Both the position numbers and the translations under genes were made by a program. Of a DNA stretch of 64,000 nucleotides, positions 8,468 to 16,408 are shown in pieces; position 1 is the stretch's first letter; each line of letters opens with the position of its first letter. Source of the DNA: an uncultured Roseburia sp. (GTDB taxonomy: Bacteria > Bacillota > Clostridia > Lachnospirales > Lachnospiraceae); contig CAKRDK010000002.1 of NCBI GenBank assembly GCA_934309475.1, positions 62,001-126,000 of the forward strand, given 5' to 3'. The notes below the pieces were generated by a model that had not been told where the DNA came from, ran no database searches, and saw only the letters and a list, made by a program, of their open reading frames with translations.

Positions 8468-9038
8468 TGATAACATTATTTATTTCGAAAAAGAGGGGAA
8501 TATAAATTTTCCAAATGTTATAAACGCTGTTGCAGATTATATAAAAAAAGACAACTCAGTAAAAAACATAGTTGTATTTGCAGGAAATTTACATTCTGTA
8601 TTTGCATTAAAAGATAGTCTAGAACCTTTTAATGTTACACTAACTGTAGCTACTTATGCAAATGGCAGAAAATTTAGGAAAAGAAATGATGATGAAAATA
8701 AATTTATCACTCCAGAAGTTGCATCTTTTGAGGCAAAAGAAAAGATTCTTGAATCTGGCATGAATTATATTCAAGGCGGACTCCCTTTTGAACCAATATT
8801 ATCTTGTACAGGAGATAATGCAACTGAAATGATTATTTCCTCTTTATCACTAATATCAAGAGGATTGGAGCAGTGCGTAAGTGCAGCGATTATGGCATTC
8901 GAAAATGGCTATGTAAAAGAAACTGAAAAAGTAATTGCCATCACGGGGGATACTGCAATTTTAGTAACTCCTACAATACGACGCGATATATTTAGTGGTG
9001 ATTTTAAAATTCATAAAATTATTTGTAAACCTTTATAA
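8457..9038 (+). CDS. Stand-alone pyruvate kinase C-terminal (alpha/beta)-like domain protein
   Basis: This 193-residue protein looks like the free-standing pyruvate kinase alpha/beta domain family (PK_C-like), not a full kinase. The N-terminal NIIYFEKEG and KNIVVFAGNLHSVFALKDSL match the opening strand and helix; LISRGLEQCVSAAIMAFENGYV and KVIAITGDTAILVTPTIRRDIF then KIHKIICKPL match the end of that fold. In true pyruvate kinase this domain binds effectors; the role of the isolated form is not known to me. Two ATGs in tandem (8457, 8460) follow AAGGAG. It shares the last 11 bases of the upstream gene, so both probably work together, and the pair ends at a strong terminator. Confidence 0.65.
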   Translation: MMINDNIIYFEKEGNINFPNVINAVADYIKKDNSVKNIVVFAGNLHSVFALKDSLEPFNVTLTVATYANGRKFRKRNDDENKFITPEVASFEAKEKILESGMNYIQGGLPFEPILSCTGDNATEMIISSLSLISRGLEQCVSAAIMAFENGYVKETEKVIAITGDTAILVTPTIRRDIFSGDFKIHKIICKPL

Positions 9039-9057
9039 CTATATGCATATTTTATAA

Positions 9058-9435
9058 TTATTCAGCCGTAGCACATGTATCATAAAATAAGAAAAAGGAA
9101 GAAGTTGTATAACTTCTTCCTTTTTCTTTATTTCCTTTTACAATAAGTGCAATAAGTTCATCGTTTTCTAACGTAAAAACACTCTCTTTTTCCCTTTCAA
9201 TTAATAAATCATCACATATACTATTACATTGTTGCTCTAAAATTCCACCACATTCTGTATAACACTGGATGTAAAACTCCCATAAATACAAATCATCTTC
9301 ATCAATATTACTAATAACTACTTTTCCTTCTAAAAAGTCCTTAGATGATATTTTGTATTTTCTTTCGAACTCTCTCATTTGGTAGATGGATTCTTGTAAT
9401 GCATCTACTTCCTCAATCATTTTAATATCATTCAT
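9058..9435 (-). CDS. Small unknown protein, antitoxin-like central motif, 3' end reads through a terminator
   Basis: This 125-residue protein faces the two-gene unit. The central MREFERKYKISSKDFLEGK followed by DEDDLYLWEFYIQ resembles small partner proteins of TumE-type toxins (pattern: E-x-KY-x-hydrophobic-S-x-x-F, then an acidic stretch and W-E), a loose match from memory. The last 20 residues (after KGNKEKG) are encoded by the hairpin 9092-9125, so the natural C-terminus may have been lost: a shift of one frame before the hairpin would give an immediate TAA. It has its own promoter at 9478-9507. The AT-rich composition matches the island. Confidence 0.5.
   Translation of the reverse strand: MNDIKMIEEVDALQESIYQMREFERKYKISSKDFLEGKVVISNIDEDDLYLWEFYIQCYTECGGILEQQCNSICDDLLIEREKESVFTLENDELIALIVKGNKEKGRSYTTSSFFLFYDTCATAE
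9092..9125. terminator. Bidirectional terminator inside the AT-rich island
   Basis: A perfect ten-base stem GGAAGAAGTT / AACTTCTTCC with loop GTAT, flanked by A5 and T5. It ends the plus-strand gene pair and also lies within the reading frame of the minus-strand gene. Confidence 0.85.
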
Positions 9436-9477
9436 ATTTTTTCACCATAAAAAAGAGATGTTATTTTTATCGAAATT

Positions 9478-9507
9478 ATTATACACCAATATCCTGTATT
9501 AATTCAA
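9478..9507 (-). promoter_or_regulatory. Promoter of the small minus-strand gene
   Basis: TTGAAT (9502-9507), 18 bases, TATAAT (9478-9483) on the minus strand, about 40 bases before the ATG at 9435. Confidence 0.6.
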
Positions 9508-9578
9508 GTCATTTATTAAAAATAATAAAGTATAATAAAGTAACCAAGCTATCAAAATGCTCTTTTTTATAACTATCA

Positions 9579-10832
9579 TTATTCGTGACGCAATGCATCA
9601 ATCGGATTTAAATTTGCCGCCTTGTAGGACGGGAACACACCGAATACAATTCCGATGACCATGGAAAATGCTACCGCTCCGACCGCTGCCGGGATACTGA
9701 TGGCAACCGGTGTTGAGCTGACATAGGAAATAATTTTTGCCATGACAATTCCTGCAATGACACCCAAGATTCCTCCCATGCTGGTCAGCACCGCAGCCTC
9801 CGTCAGAAACTGTCCTAAAATTTTGGACTTTCTGGCACCGATTGCTTTCTTCAGACCAATCTCCTGGGTTCGCTCTGTCACGGATACCAGCATGATATTC
9901 ATAACACCGATACCACCAACTAAAAGTGAGATTCCGGCAATCCAGATTAACATCGTATTCGTCGACTGGCTCAGCTCCTGAATCTGCTGTGCCTGTTCCA
10001 TAAGATCCTGCGCCTTATAGGTAATCGTATCATCGGTTACAGAAAGATAACCGTTTAAGATGTTGGCACATTCTTTTCCGGCATTTGTCATATCATCTGC
10101 ACTTGCCACTTTTAAAACTACATTTTGCGGTTCATCATACTGATAAACGATACACCAGGATACGTCCGGAATATAGACACTTCCTGCAGTGTCCTGATTA
10201 TAGGTATAATAATCATCCACAGAATTGATAACCGGCTCAAATTTCTTTGCCTTCGTCACAACTCCTATTACCGTATATGGCTCCTGCTGAATCTCAATCG
10301 TCTTGCCGACCGGGTCTTCTCCGTTGAATAAAGCATTCGCAGAATCTTCGTCTAAGACAGCAACCTTACGATAATCCGTGTAATCATCCTCCGTAAAGCT
10401 TCTTCCCTCTTTCATGATATAGCCACAGGTGTCAAAATAAGAGGTATCCACGCCTTTGACATATCCACCGGATAAGGATGTATTCAGATAGTATACACCG
10501 CTGTAGTCCTGTCTGGATAAATAGCGGGATGCACCTTCTACGGCATCAATTTTTTTAATTTCTTCCATCTCATCATCTGAAATCAGTGGAACGCCATCCG
10601 GCAGTCCGTTGTATTCCATCTCATAAGTCCAGTCTCCCTGATAAAGGCAGACATCAATGGTATTGTTTCCAGAACCCACCAGATTCTGTTTAATCTGCTC
10701 GTTAGTTCCCTTAATTGTCGAAACAATTGCAATAATTGCTCCAATACCGATAATAATTCCAAGCATTGTCAGGAAAGAACGCATCTTGTGCGACCAGATT
10801 CCCTGAAATGATAATCTGATATTCTCAAACAT
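9579..10832 (-). CDS. MacB-type ABC transporter permease
   Basis: This 417-residue protein has the MacB layout: N-terminal transmembrane helix (SHKMRSFLTMLGIIIGIGAIIAI), a large extracytoplasmic MacB_PCD domain (about residues 45-270), and a FtsX-like C-terminal domain with three helices; TERTQEIGLKKAIGARKSKIL is the coupling-helix signature that contacts the ATPase. It closes the operon that begins at 14490. With the ATPase at 12461-13150 it would form a mechanotransmission-type exporter for peptides or lipids across the single membrane. The substrate is unknown. AAGGAGG precedes the ATG, 12 bases after the adaptor gene. Confidence 0.92.
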   Translation of the reverse strand: MFENIRLSFQGIWSHKMRSFLTMLGIIIGIGAIIAIVSTIKGTNEQIKQNLVGSGNNTIDVCLYQGDWTYEMEYNGLPDGVPLISDDEMEEIKKIDAVEGASRYLSRQDYSGVYYLNTSLSGGYVKGVDTSYFDTCGYIMKEGRSFTEDDYTDYRKVAVLDEDSANALFNGEDPVGKTIEIQQEPYTVIGVVTKAKKFEPVINSVDDYYTYNQDTAGSVYIPDVSWCIVYQYDEPQNVVLKVASADDMTNAGKECANILNGYLSVTDDTITYKAQDLMEQAQQIQELSQSTNTMLIWIAGISLLVGGIGVMNIMLVSVTERTQEIGLKKAIGARKSKILGQFLTEAAVLTSMGGILGVIAGIVMAKIISYVSSTPVAISIPAAVGAVAFSMVIGIVFGVFPSYKAANLNPIDALRHE

Positions 10833-10844
10833 TCCGGTTCCTCC

Positions 10845-12464
10845 TTAATAATGATAACTGTCTTCTGCGTCCGTCACACTGACACCTTCTACCGCTGTTT
10901 TTCCATATGGAAAAGCAATGCGGTCTTCGAGACTAAGTCCGCTTGTAATCTCAATGGCGTAATTATAAATTGTCCTTCCGGTTCCAACATAACGTTTCTC
11001 TAATTTGTCATCTTCGCCTGCTACCATTACATAAGACTGACCGTCCTCTGTCCTGACATATGATTTGTCAATGAAAAGTGCATCGGAAGTATCTCCGCCG
11101 GTTGTAATGCTAAGGCTTACATATTCCCCGTTCTTCAATCCGGTAGTATCCTCAATATATGCGGTATATGGATAATAAGAACAGTTTGTATTGCCTTCAC
11201 CATAGTAATCCTGTGTATCCGTCGGATAATCGGAAATCTCTGTAATCTCGGCTTCAAAACTCATTCCGCTCTCCCATGAGTTCGCGGTTACCGTCGTTCC
11301 GACCCCAACCTCATCCAATAAAAATTCACTGACTGCACCGGTAACATAAAGCCCATCTGAACTTGCCACTACCAGAAATGCTGTACCGTCATTAGTATAG
11401 TCTTCCGGGTCACCGACTGTCTTAACCGTTCCTGCAACCGTGGCATAGAGTGTACCATCCTCCGATGTCTTCTGAAGAGATTCCAACTCTAACTCTGCTT
11501 TTCTCTTATTGATATCAAGTGTCTTTAATTCTGCCTCCTGGTCAGAGATTGCTTTCGCTAATTCCTCTGCACTGTATCCTTCCGGCTCTACCCAATCATC
11601 TGCAGAATCCGTGCTATCGTCTATGACAGTATCATCCATTCCATTATCTGTTCCATCATCCATGCTGTCATCTTTCTCTTCATGTGTAAGAATATCATAT
11701 TTTGTCTCATCTTCATAGGATGCTGTCATATAGGCACCATTTATTGTCCAGGATGCTATCAGTTCCCCGGTCTCCACATCTCCTTTCCGGACTTCAAATA
11801 CCGCTGACTTCTTATCGTTTGTCAGTGTATTCAGGTAATTTCCCGTCACATACGCTCCTGTACTGCAAAGAAACACATATGGCTTTTCCGCACTTCCATC
11901 CGGCTCATCCTCCGCATTGCTCGGTGTCGTAGAGGAAGTTACATAATTATATGCGCCTGTATCCGTCTTCTCCGGCACCTGTGGTGTCTCCGGTACCTGT
12001 GGCGCCTCCGGCTGCGGTTCCTCTACAGTCGGCGTCGTGGTCGTCGGTTTTGTTTTATCTACCGGTGTAGTTGTTTTCAATTTATCCAGCTTGCGCTGTG
12101 CAATTGCAACATCATTTTCAATATTGCTGATATCTAATTCTTTCTGTTTAATCTGGATATTGACACTCTCCATGTCGTACGAAATCAAAGGATCTCCAAC
12201 TGCAACGGTGTCACCCTCTTTTACATACACCTCAGATACAGACTCTGCATCCGATAAGTAAACTTCCTGGGAAGAGTTGTTCGTCACCATTCCAGAGCTT
12301 GTATTCTCATCTCCCCAGTACTGTGTACTTAAGTTTGAAACCGGTGTCACCTCTGCGACCAGCTTTTTCTCCTGATAGGTCTTATATCCGTATATCCCGC
12401 CTGTCGCCGCTCCGACCACAAGCACAATTGCGACGATGACAGCAATTACTTTCTTTCTTTTCAT
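10845..12464 (-). CDS. HlyD/MacA-like adaptor subunit (second of two), with low-complexity insertions
   Basis: This 539-residue protein has an N-terminal membrane anchor (KKVIAVIVAIVLVVGAATGG), a lipoyl half-motif (SEVYVKEGDTVAVGDPL), a coiled-coil hairpin and a returning lipoyl half (LYATVAGTVKTVGDPEDYTNDGTAF), then beta-barrel and membrane-proximal domains. The hairpin is interrupted by a Thr/Pro/Glu-rich linker (QPEAPQVPETPQVPEK) and an Asp-rich stretch (DDGTDNGMDDTVIDD), so this is longer than typical adaptors. The start overlaps the end of the ATPase gene by four bases (translational coupling). Two different adaptors in one operon suggest a heteromeric assembly or a substrate-capturing role for one of them. 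Confidence 0.85.
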   Translation of the reverse strand: MKRKKVIAVIVAIVLVVGAATGGIYGYKTYQEKKLVAEVTPVSNLSTQYWGDENTSSGMVTNNSSQEVYLSDAESVSEVYVKEGDTVAVGDPLISYDMESVNIQIKQKELDISNIENDVAIAQRKLDKLKTTTPVDKTKPTTTTPTVEEPQPEAPQVPETPQVPEKTDTGAYNYVTSSTTPSNAEDEPDGSAEKPYVFLCSTGAYVTGNYLNTLTNDKKSAVFEVRKGDVETGELIASWTINGAYMTASYEDETKYDILTHEEKDDSMDDGTDNGMDDTVIDDSTDSADDWVEPEGYSAEELAKAISDQEAELKTLDINKRKAELELESLQKTSEDGTLYATVAGTVKTVGDPEDYTNDGTAFLVVASSDGLYVTGAVSEFLLDEVGVGTTVTANSWESGMSFEAEITEISDYPTDTQDYYGEGNTNCSYYPYTAYIEDTTGLKNGEYVSLSITTGGDTSDALFIDKSYVRTEDGQSYVMVAGEDDKLEKRYVGTGRTIYNYAIEITSGLSLEDRIAFPYGKTAVEGVSVTDAEDSYHY

Positions 12465-13150
12465 AAAGCTGCCTCCTCTCCGTCGCCTTCATGAATCACA
12501 CCATCAATGATGCGGATGACACGTTTTGCATGTGCCGCAATTTTCGGGTCATGTGTAATCATGACAATGGTAACGCCCTCTTCATTTAATTTTTCAAACA
12601 ATTCCATGACCTGTGCACCGGACTTTGAATCCAGCGCTCCGGTAGGCTCATCTGCAAGCAGGATTTTCGGATTGTTCACCATGGCTCTTGCGATTGCAAC
12701 ACGCTGCTTTTGTCCTCCGGAAAGCTGTGTCGGTTTGAAATCAACCCGCTCCCCTAAGCCCACACGCTCAAGTGCCTTTTTGGCACGCTCTTTCCGCTCT
12801 TTCTTCTTGACGCCCGCATAACTTAACGGCAGTGCCACATTTTCCGCTGCGGATTCCCGCGGCATCAGATGAAAGCTCTGAAATACAAATCCGATGCTTT
12901 TCAAGCGTAAATCGGACAATTCTTTATCTTTTAATTTTTCTACGTTCTCACCTGCAAGTTCATACGTTCCACTCGTCGGCTTATCCAGACATCCGATGAT
13001 ATTCATCAGCGTTGTCTTTCCTGAGCCGGATGGTCCCATGATTGCAACGTACTCCCCTTCTTCTACCTGAAAAGATACATCTTTTAAAACAGGCACGACC
13101 AATTTATCCTGCTGATAATCTTTAAAGATATTCTGCAAATTTAAAATCAT
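12461..13150 (-). CDS. MacB/LolD-type ABC transporter ATP-binding protein
   Basis: This 229-residue ATPase has Walker A GPSGSGKTT, Q-loop FVFQSFHLMP, ABC signature LSGGQKQRVAIARA, Walker B ILLADEPTGALD and the H-loop ITHDPKIAAHAKRVI. The LxSKSG after Walker B and the overall length are typical of the MacB/LolD/FtsE group. It powers the permease encoded two genes downstream. Its start overlaps the end of the first adaptor gene and its end overlaps the start of the second, each by four bases, so the three are translated in fixed ratio. Confidence 0.95.
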   Translation of the reverse strand: MILNLQNIFKDYQQDKLVVPVLKDVSFQVEEGEYVAIMGPSGSGKTTLMNIIGCLDKPTSGTYELAGENVEKLKDKELSDLRLKSIGFVFQSFHLMPRESAAENVALPLSYAGVKKKERKERAKKALERVGLGERVDFKPTQLSGGQKQRVAIARAMVNNPKILLADEPTGALDSKSGAQVMELFEKLNEEGVTIVMITHDPKIAAHAKRVIRIIDGVIHEGDGEEAAL

Positions 13151-14490
13151 TCAGACACCTCCGTACTCTCCTCCGGCATTAACATTTCTGTATCTGTTCC
13201 CATGTCAAAACTTTCGTCATGCATTTCTGTACTGTACATTCCATCCATATCTACGCTTTCACCCATGCCATCTTCCAGCGTGCCGTCTTCCGTAGAATTG
13301 TAAAGTGGTGAGCTGTAATCCACTTCGTCGGCATTTGTCACCGTCTTTACACCTTCATAAAGCCCCGGCATTGGCCATGCAATGAGGTCATCCTCCGCAA
13401 GACCTGAGACAATTTCATATTCGTCGAGGTTTTCATCATATTCCCCTAACTCTACGGTACGTTTCTCTAACTTGCTCTTTCCGTTATCTGCCCAGACATA
13501 TGGATCTCCATCATCCTGCACAATGTAGTAGCTGTATAACCAGAGACCTTCTTTTTCTTCCTGCTGTCCTTCATCTAATTCAATATAAACATGCTGTCCT
13601 AAAATAAGATTGTCTGTGGAATCTAACTGCACATAGAATGGATATTGGGTTGCTTTCTCTGAGCCGCTGTCAGAGGAATAATTATCATTGTTACTCTGCA
13701 CCTGATTCTCTGTATCAATCTTTGTAATGGTTCCAGTCCATGTGACGCTGTTGTCGACACGGGAACGGATGATAACGCTCTGTCCTTCTGAGAGTGACCA
13801 TACATTCTGTTCGTTGATGGTTCCTTTGATTCTGTAATCACCCGTCTGCATAACGGTCATAAAAGCATCCGAACTTCCGGAATCGTCCGACTGGGAATTG
13901 TTGATGGTCTTTACCACACCGTCCACTTTGCTGACAACCGTTGACTCATCAATCTGTTTCTGTAATTTGTCAATTTCTAACTGCTTTGCTTCCATATCGT
14001 ATTTTTTCTGCTGGATTGTATTTTGCAAAGACTGAATCTGCGTTGTATAGTCAAACTTCCCTTCATCTGCAGCCTGATCACGTTCTGTCGTCAGCGTCGT
14101 AATCTGTTTATTTGTGTTATCAATATCATTCTGCATCTCTTCCATATCAAGCTTTGCCTGCTTCACCTGGGAGGTCAATTCATCCGTATCGTACGTCAAA
14201 AGAACATCTCCTGTTTTCACTTCGTCCCCGACTTCCACATTGACCTCTTTGACTTTACGGTTCGAATCCACCTTCACCTCATATGTTTCCTGCGATTCCA
14301 CCGTTCCATTAAAACGATTCATGATACCGCTCGCCTGATTCATGACCGAAGAAACTTCTTCTACATAAACCTTATCATCCGAACTTCCTCCACTTGCCGT
14401 AAGCTTATCCTTTAAAAAGAATCCTCCAACTCCGACAGCCGCTACCACGACTACAACACCAATTATGATACCAACTTTCTTTTTGCTCAT
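13147..14490 (-). CDS. HlyD/MacA-like adaptor subunit (first of two)
   Basis: This 447-residue protein is membrane-anchored by KKVGIIIGVVVVVAAVGVGGFF. After a linker come the lipoyl half-motif KVKEVNVEVGDEVKTGDVLLTYD, a coiled-coil hairpin (QVKQAKLDMEEMQND to QLEIDKLQKQIDES), the second lipoyl half (SKVDGVVKTINNSQS) and a beta-barrel. The C-terminal 40 residues are Met/Asp/Glu-rich (DGMGESVDMDGMYSTEMHDE) and unlike the family. It is the first gene of the four-gene export operon and follows GGCGGAGGGC. In Gram-positive cells such adaptors sit outside the membrane over the permease. Confidence 0.88.
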   Translation of the reverse strand: MSKKKVGIIIGVVVVVAAVGVGGFFLKDKLTASGGSSDDKVYVEEVSSVMNQASGIMNRFNGTVESQETYEVKVDSNRKVKEVNVEVGDEVKTGDVLLTYDTDELTSQVKQAKLDMEEMQNDIDNTNKQITTLTTERDQAADEGKFDYTTQIQSLQNTIQQKKYDMEAKQLEIDKLQKQIDESTVVSKVDGVVKTINNSQSDDSGSSDAFMTVMQTGDYRIKGTINEQNVWSLSEGQSVIIRSRVDNSVTWTGTITKIDTENQVQSNNDNYSSDSGSEKATQYPFYVQLDSTDNLILGQHVYIELDEGQQEEKEGLWLYSYYIVQDDGDPYVWADNGKSKLEKRTVELGEYDENLDEYEIVSGLAEDDLIAWPMPGLYEGVKTVTNADEVDYSSPLYNSTEDGTLEDGMGESVDMDGMYSTEMHDESFDMGTDTEMLMPEESTEVSE

Positions 14491-14578
14491 ATAGCCCTCC
14501 GCCTTCTTTATTGTGTATTTACTCCATTTTTTCGAAACACGCCCCGTAAATCTCTGACAATTCCGCAGTGGCCGTGAA

Positions 14579-14616
14579 AAAAATGGACGTAACAGATGTT
14601 ACGTCCATTTTAGCAT
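14579..14616. terminator. Terminator between glyA and the export operon
   Basis: GGACGTAAC and GTTACGTCC pair around AGAT, extended by AAAATG/CATTTT. On the minus strand it ends in T7, so it terminates glyA transcription. Confidence 0.85.
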
Positions 14617-14697
14617 TTTTTCATTCATTTTCCTATGATTGTTCTCGTAAGTATTTCTTAATAATTCTTTAAGACACACAACCCCGGCATATGCATA

Positions 14698-15936
14698 TTA
14701 TTTTAACGGATATTTGTCTGTTAAAGCCTTCACAATCGCCTTTGCCTCGTCTGCCGCAGCCTCGCCATTTTTAATCATAAGTGCGATAGCTTCTGCAATC
14801 TGATCCATATCCGCTGTATTCATGCCGCGGGAGGTGACGGCTGCTGTTCCGAGACGGACACCACTTGTCACGAATGGAGACTTCGGATCGTTTGGAATGG
14901 TGTTCTTGTTGCAAGTGATGTTGACAGAATCTAACAGCTTCTCAACCTCTTTTCCGGTAAGTTCAAAGTTGGTAAGATCCACTAACATCAGATGGTTGTC
15001 CGTACCGCCGGAAACAATCTTGATTCCTCTGTCTAACAGACCCTTGCAAAGTGCCTGTGCATTGTCGAGAATTCCCTGCTGGTATACCTTAAATTCAGGC
15101 TGTAATGCCTCCTTGAAGCACACTGCTTTTGCTGCAATCACATGCATCAGCGGACCGCCCTGGATTCCCGGGAAAATTGCCTTGTTGAAATTGTATTTAT
15201 CAGCCGCTTCCTGATTACACAAAATCATACCGCCACGAGGTCCACGCAATGTCTTATGAGTTGTTGTAGTTACAACATCTGCATATGGGATTGGGCTTGG
15301 ATGAAGTCCTGCAGCAACAAGTCCTGCAATGTGCGCCATGTCCACCATAAGAACTGCACCACACGCGTCTGCGATCTCACGGAAACGTTTAAAATCAATG
15401 ATTCTTGCGTATGCGGATGCACCTGCGATAATCATCTTTGGTTTACACTCCATCGCAATTCTCATCACTTCGTCATAGTCGATGAATCCTTCGTCATTGA
15501 CGCCATACGGCACGATATGGAAATAAGTTCCGGAAAAGTTCACTGGAGAACCATGCGTCAAGTGTCCGCCGTGATCTAAGTTCATTCCCATTACGGTATC
15601 ACCCGGCTTTAAGATTGCGAACTGGACTGCCATGTTTGCCTGTGCGCCGGAATGTGGCTGTACATTCACATAATCGCAGCCAAATAATTCTTTTGCACGC
15701 TCTCTCGCTAACTCTTCCACGACATCTACACAGCCGCATCCACCATAATATCTCTTTCCCGGATATCCTTCCGCATATTTATTGGTCAAAACGCTTCCCA
15801 TTGCCGACATGACTGCCGGGCTTACCCAGTTCTCGGAAGCAATTAATTCAATATGACTGTTCTGTCTGTCAAACTCATCGGTAATGGCTTTTGCCACCTC
15901 GGCATCGACTGCCTGAATATCTTCTAACGTATACAT
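14698..15936 (-). CDS. glyA: Serine hydroxymethyltransferase
   Basis: This 412-residue protein has the normal SHMT length. It interconverts serine and glycine while loading tetrahydrofolate with a one-carbon unit, using pyridoxal phosphate. Visible motifs are [11 protein letters not shown] near the start, [28 protein letters not shown] and the PLP lysine in [14 protein letters not shown]. The start at 15936 (MYTLEDIQ) has GGAAAGGGAGA directly upstream; a 27-codon longer frame would begin inside the promoter and is rejected. It is a single-gene unit with its own promoter and terminator. Confidence 0.97.
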   Translation of the reverse strand: MYTLEDIQAVDAEVAKAITDEFDRQNSHIELIASENWVSPAVMSAMGSVLTNKYAEGYPGKRYYGGCGCVDVVEELARERAKELFGCDYVNVQPHSGAQANMAVQFAILKPGDTVMGMNLDHGGHLTHGSPVNFSGTYFHIVPYGVNDEGFIDYDEVMRIAMECKPKMIIAGASAYARIIDFKRFREIADACGAVLMVDMAHIAGLVAAGLHPSPIPYADVVTTTTHKTLRGPRGGMILCNQEAADKYNFNKAIFPGIQGGPLMHVIAAKAVCFKEALQPEFKVYQQGILDNAQALCKGLLDRGIKIVSGGTDNHLMLVDLTNFELTGKEVEKLLDSVNITCNKNTIPNDPKSPFVTSGVRLGTAAVTSRGMNTADMDQIAEAIALMIKNGEAAADEAKAIVKALTDKYPLK

Positions 15937-15988
15937 ATGTTCTCCCTTTCCTCGCGAAAGCTTCGCCTGTGTTTCATTGTTATCGCTT

Positions 15989-16017
15989 ATTATAGCGAAT
16001 CTACTTATTAATTTCAA
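15989..16017 (-). promoter_or_regulatory. Sigma-A promoter of glyA
   Basis: TTGAAA (16012-16017), 17 bases, TATAAT (15989-15994) on the minus strand; predicted 5' UTR about 45 bases. No riboswitch-like structure fits in that length. Confidence 0.75.
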
Positions 16018-16049
16018 TTATAAGATGTGTTTTCTATTATAACAATTTC

Positions 16050-16313
16050 TTATCGTATTAATAACCAGGCAAGCAGGAGCTGACACACGAGGATGAGTGG
16101 CATTCCCACCACAAAATACCAGTGTCTTGTCTTATGACGAAACAAATACATTCCCGCCCACGTCCCGATGCTTCCGCCTATCAGACTCACCAGGAAAAAC
16201 ATTTTTTCCGGAATCCGCCACAGATGTTTTTTTGCCTTCTCTTTATCAAGCTTCATCAGAAAAAGTCCCAACAGATTACATGCCACCAGGTATCCTGCCA
16301 CAATTTTTTCCAT
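16050..16313 (-). CDS. DUF1294 small membrane protein
   Basis: This 87-residue protein has the DUF1294 layout: a first helix (VAGYLVACNLLGLFLMKLDKEKAK), then RIPEKMFFLVSLIGGSIGTWAGMYLFRHKTRHWYFVVGMPL and a last helix. The motif R-I-P-E-K, GGSxGxxxGM and FRHKTxH-x-F is the family signature. The function is unknown; the family sits in the membrane, sometimes fused to nucleic-acid-binding domains. A clear AGGAGGGAAGG precedes the ATG. Confidence 0.85.
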   Translation of the reverse strand: MEKIVAGYLVACNLLGLFLMKLDKEKAKKHLWRIPEKMFFLVSLIGGSIGTWAGMYLFRHKTRHWYFVVGMPLILVCQLLLAWLLIR

Positions 16314-16341
16314 GTCCTTCCCTCCTTTTTTATTTCTGTAT

Positions 16342-16391
16342 AAAAAGTACCCGGCAGTGCGGCTCCTTCAACGGATACCGCGCCACCGGGC
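16342..16391 (-). terminator. Terminator of secDF
   Basis: On the minus strand CCCGGTGGCGCGG pairs with CCGCACTGCCGGG (one mismatch, two G-U pairs), loop about 15 bases, then TACTTTTTAT. Confidence 0.7.
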
Positions 16392-16408
16392 AATTGCATA
16401 CTTAAAAA

